Assembly: GCA_937901285.1 (NCBI GenBank)
Contig: CALCHI010000025.1
Coordinates: 1-8,662, forward strand
Direction: 5' to 3'
Origin: UBA8437 sp003445035
GTDB taxonomy: Bacteria; Planctomycetota; Planctomycetia; Planctomycetales; Planctomycetaceae
DNA length: 8,662 nt
The position numbers and the translations under genes are program-made. Of this stretch, positions 6,506-8,662 are shown one piece after another. The notes under the pieces were generated by a model, which was not told where the DNA came from, did not search any database, and saw only the letters and a program-made list of their open reading frames with translations. The stretch's first letter is position 1. Each line of letters begins with the position of its first letter.

Positions 6506-8446
6506 CTAGTTGTTCGGCTTGCCGGTTTTGAGCCGGTCACCGACAGTGACCTTCAGTCCGGAGAGTTTTCCCCCGAACCGCTTGCGGGGTGACTGGTTGT
6601 CGACCGGGTTGGCGTTGTCGTGGCCGATACAGAGTCCCTCCTGGGGATGTCTGCCGAGAACACCGAGTCGCTTGACCACGACGGGCTTTCGTTCGTTGAC
6701 CCGCAGTTCGATCCCGTTCGGCGACACCGAGGCCCGAAGCCTGGTGTTCGGCTTGTCGGGCAGGTTGGTTGTCAGTCTCTGGATCGAGTTGGTTCCGTAG
6801 CGAACCGCCCAGGTGATTTTTTGGTTCTTGATGTAGAGCGAATAGCCGACGGCCGAGCCGCCGTGGGCGATGAGCACACCATCGGAGCCACTGGGCTCGA
6901 CGGTGACATCGACGTGAAAGGCCTTGCCGGCGATCCGCGGAGCCGATCCGGACGGGTAGGCATCACCCGGCTTGGCCGTCTGCCAGGCAATCGGTTTGCC
7001 GGCCCTTGTGGGTGTTCTCCGACGGGGGCGTGAGGGGAACAGCGTCGCGGGGTTCTTGACCTGGCCGGCCGGTCTCACCCCCGGTCCCGGTCGGCCACTG
7101 CCGATGTCGGCTCGCATCGACGCCACCAGTTTCTGCAGCCGGGCGACCACCTCGGGATGTTCCGGGGCCAGGTTGGTCTTTTCGCCGATTTCCTCGTCCA
7201 GGTTGTAGAGCCGCGGCCCGTCGATGTTCAGGTCGGCGGGTTTCTGGCGGATCCCCATTCCCAGGCTCTGTTTCATCACGGCCAGCTTCCACGGTCCGGA
7301 TCGGACCGCTTTCAACCGTGTGCCCTGGTAGTAGAACCAGTGATCACGGGGCGAGGTCTTCGATTGGCCGGTCAGCATCGGCGAGATGTCGATGCCGTCG
7401 ATACGTCGTTTTCCCTTGGCCCTGGCCAGATCGCCCCCGGCCAGTTCGACCAGCGTCGGCAGCACGTCGGTGGTTCCGGCGATTCCGTCGTGGCTGGTTC
7501 CGGGGCGGACGGTTCCGGGCCACCACGCGATCGTGGGCACCCGGACTCCCCCTTCCAGCGTGCAGCCCTTACTGCCTCGCAGCGGTCCGGCCACACCTCC
7601 GGCCTTGCCCTTCGAGGCCCACGGCCCGTTGTCGCTGGTGAACAGGACCAGGGTGTTGCGGTCGAGCTGGAGTGTCCTGAGCGTCTCGAGCACGCGGCCG
7701 ACGCTCCAGTCGACCTCCTCGACCCAGTCACCATAGGTGCCGTTCTTGGACTTGCCGGCGAAGTCCTTGTGCGGGAACAGCGGGACGTGCATCGCGGTGT
7801 GGGGCAGGTACAGGAAGAAGCGGCGATCACGGTTCCGGGTGATGAACCGCACGGCTTCCTCGGTGTAGGCCCGGGTGATCCGGCGTTGTCCCTCGTTCTC
7901 GAGCAGTTCGGCCACCTTCTCGTCCCGCATCAATGGGTGCACCGAGCGGCCATCTTCGAGAGTCGGGCGGCCCATGTCATTGGAATAGGGAATACCGAAA
8001 TAGCCGTCGAAGCCCTGCCGTGTGGGCAGGAAGACTCGCTGGTCGCCCAGGTGCCACTTGCCGATGCACATCGTCGCGTAGCCCAGCCGGTGCAGATGAT
8101 CGGCGACGGTCTGTTCGTCGGGATGCAGGCCGCGGGGTCCGGCGGGAAAGAACACGCCGGGGACCGAAACCCGCGGTGCGTAGCAGCCGGTCAGCAACTG
8201 GGCCCGGGAGGCCGAGCAGACCGGGGCGGCGTAGAAGCTGGTCAGCTTCATGCCCTCGGAGGCCATGCGGTCCAGTTGGGGAGTGCGATTGAGCTTCGAG
8301 CCAAACGGCCCGATGTCACCGTATCCCATGTCGTCGATGAAGATGACGACGAAGTTGGGTGTCGGCTTCGGGGACGGTTCGGCCGCAGGGACCGACGTCG
8401 TGAACACCAGCAGCAACAGCACCTGCAGACAAGGAAACACTCTCAT
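6506..8446 (-). CDS. Secreted type I (formylglycine) arylsulfatase with C-terminal jelly-roll-like domain
   Basis: A 646-residue exported sulfatase. The first 22 residues form a signal peptide (MRVFPCLQVLLLLVF, cleavage region VPAAE). The catalytic alkaline-phosphatase-fold domain (about 30-450) has the metal ligands D38-D39 in IFIDDMGYGD. The formylglycine site is C77 in CSASRAQLLTG, which matches C-x-P/A-S-R. GKWHLG at 129-134 gives K130 and H132, H220 lies in PHTAMH, and D272-N273 sit in SDNGPW. Cys type means activation needs a formylglycine-generating enzyme encoded elsewhere. GYFGIPYSNDMG points to the arylsulfatase A-like branch. After a basic, proline-rich linker (about 450-490) comes a beta-rich module (about 505-640, for example GVLIAHGG, GYSLYIKNQKITWAV, LSGLKVTV) resembling LamG/concanavalin-like domains, perhaps for substrate binding. 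The frame is open to 8560, but that extension is proline/arginine-rich and overlaps the DUF1501 gene; the ATG at 8446 has a good GAGGA site and starts a signal peptide. Confidence 0.93.
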   Translation of the reverse strand: MRVFPCLQVLLLLVFTTSVPAAEPSPKPTPNFVVIFIDDMGYGDIGPFGSKLNRTPQLDRMASEGMKLTSFYAAPVCSASRAQLLTGCYAPRVSVPGVFFPAGPRGLHPDEQTVADHLHRLGYATMCIGKWHLGDQRVFLPTRQGFDGYFGIPYSNDMGRPTLEDGRSVHPLMRDEKVAELLENEGQRRITRAYTEEAVRFITRNRDRRFFLYLPHTAMHVPLFPHKDFAGKSKNGTYGDWVEEVDWSVGRVLETLRTLQLDRNTLVLFTSDNGPWASKGKAGGVAGPLRGSKGCTLEGGVRVPTIAWWPGTVRPGTSHDGIAGTTDVLPTLVELAGGDLARAKGKRRIDGIDISPMLTGQSKTSPRDHWFYYQGTRLKAVRSGPWKLAVMKQSLGMGIRQKPADLNIDGPRLYNLDEEIGEKTNLAPEHPEVVARLQKLVASMRADIGSGRPGPGVRPAGQVKNPATLFPSRPRRRTPTRAGKPIAWQTAKPGDAYPSGSAPRIAGKAFHVDVTVEPSGSDGVLIAHGGSAVGYSLYIKNQKITWAVRYGTNSIQRLTTNLPDKPNTRLRASVSPNGIELRVNERKPVVVKRLGVLGRHPQEGLCIGHDNANPVDNQSPRKRFGGKLSGLKVTVGDRLKTGKPNN

Positions 8447-8452
8447 CGAAGA

Positions 8453-8457
8453 TCCTC
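8453..8457 (-). promoter_or_regulatory. Ribosome binding site deciding the sulfatase start
   Basis: On the minus strand, GAGGA (8457 down to 8453) precedes the ATG at 8446 by six to seven bases. It lies in the 17-base gap after the DUF1501 stop codon and supports this start over the in-frame upstream ATGs at 8560 and 8467. Confidence 0.6.
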
Positions 8458-8463
8458 GCGGAG

Positions 8464-8662
8464 TCATGCGAGCAGACCGTCGATGACCCGTCCGGGCGAG
8501 AGCGGGATGGGCTGGCCGCGGCGGTTCTGGATGTGCTGGTCGGGCGGGATGCCCAGGCAATGGAACATCGTGGCACCCAAATCCCAGGGGCCGACGGGAT
8601 ACAGTGTCGGGTAGGAGGCGTGTCGGCTGGAGGCGCCGAACACCGTGCCGGGCCTGGTGCCG
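8464..8662 (-). CDS. DUF1501 family protein, C-terminal part (partial at window edge)
   Basis: The last 65 codons plus TGA of a gene running in from the right edge; the first complete codon ends at 8661. The translation includes GTVFGASSRHASYPTLYPVG and WDLGATMFHCLGIPPDQHI, then GQPIPLSPGRVIDGLLA. This closely follows the C-terminus of planctomycete DUF1501 proteins, where an 'L-x-A-T-x-x-H-x-L-G-I' segment precedes a short 'G-R/Q-P-x-x-L' tail. DUF1501 proteins are usually about 400-480 residues, are exported (often with a Tat-type signal), belong to the alkaline phosphatase/sulfatase-like fold and have no settled function. In planctomycetes they sit beside sulfatases or DUF1549/DUF1553 cytochrome-type proteins. 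The stop lies 17 bases before the sulfatase ATG, so the two are probably cotranscribed. The N-terminus and any catalytic residues lie outside the window. Confidence 0.82.
   Translation of the reverse strand, partial: GTRPGTVFGASSRHASYPTLYPVGPWDLGATMFHCLGIPPDQHIQNRRGQPIPLSPGRVIDGLLA

Noticed and set aside
5928..6509. A 193-codon plus-strand open frame opposite the PLP enzyme
   Set aside because: Compositional shadow; the minus strand encodes the conserved PLP-binding motifs.
7157..8614. A 485-codon open frame on the plus strand opposite the sulfatase
   Set aside because: Low-complexity Gly/Arg/Asp/Val translation without a recognisable motif, antisense to a sulfatase with a full set of catalytic residues.

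Overview
This window looks like a piece of a planctomycete chromosome. It is GC-rich, with strong G/C at third codon positions. The right-hand side carries the pairing of a DUF1501 protein with a secreted type I sulfatase, which is repeated many times in Planctomycetota genomes. The assignment rests on gene content and sequence style only. No rRNA, tRNA, mobile element, CRISPR array or long repeat is visible.

Left block (+ strand, about 60-5253). A putative extended -10 promoter precedes four tightly spaced genes: a divergent tandem universal-stress-protein-like protein, an NhaD-type Na+/H+ antiporter, a small HD-domain protein, and a secreted three-module cell-wall enzyme. The gaps are 28 bp, 32 bp and a 4-base GTGA overlap, so one operon is likely. 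The last protein is the most unusual item. It joins a class A beta-lactamase-like serine hydrolase, a peptidoglycan-binding domain and a second complete S11 D-Ala-D-Ala carboxypeptidase domain in one chain. The block suggests ion/pH homeostasis coupled to envelope maintenance, but that link is inference.

Right block (- strand, 8662-5268). The C-terminal end of a DUF1501 protein enters from the right edge. A signal-peptide-bearing arylsulfatase with a C-terminal jelly-roll-like domain follows after 17 bp. A cytosolic PLP-dependent enzyme related to SelA but lacking the SelA N-terminal tRNA-binding region follows 38 bp later. This looks like a catabolic operon for a sulfated organic substrate.

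The two blocks converge at 5253/5268 with only 14 bp between stop codons. A small inverted repeat sits across the junction. Coding density is very high: the longest stretch without a confident gene is the first 130 bases. Several long open frames antisense to the real genes are by-products of GC-rich codon usage.
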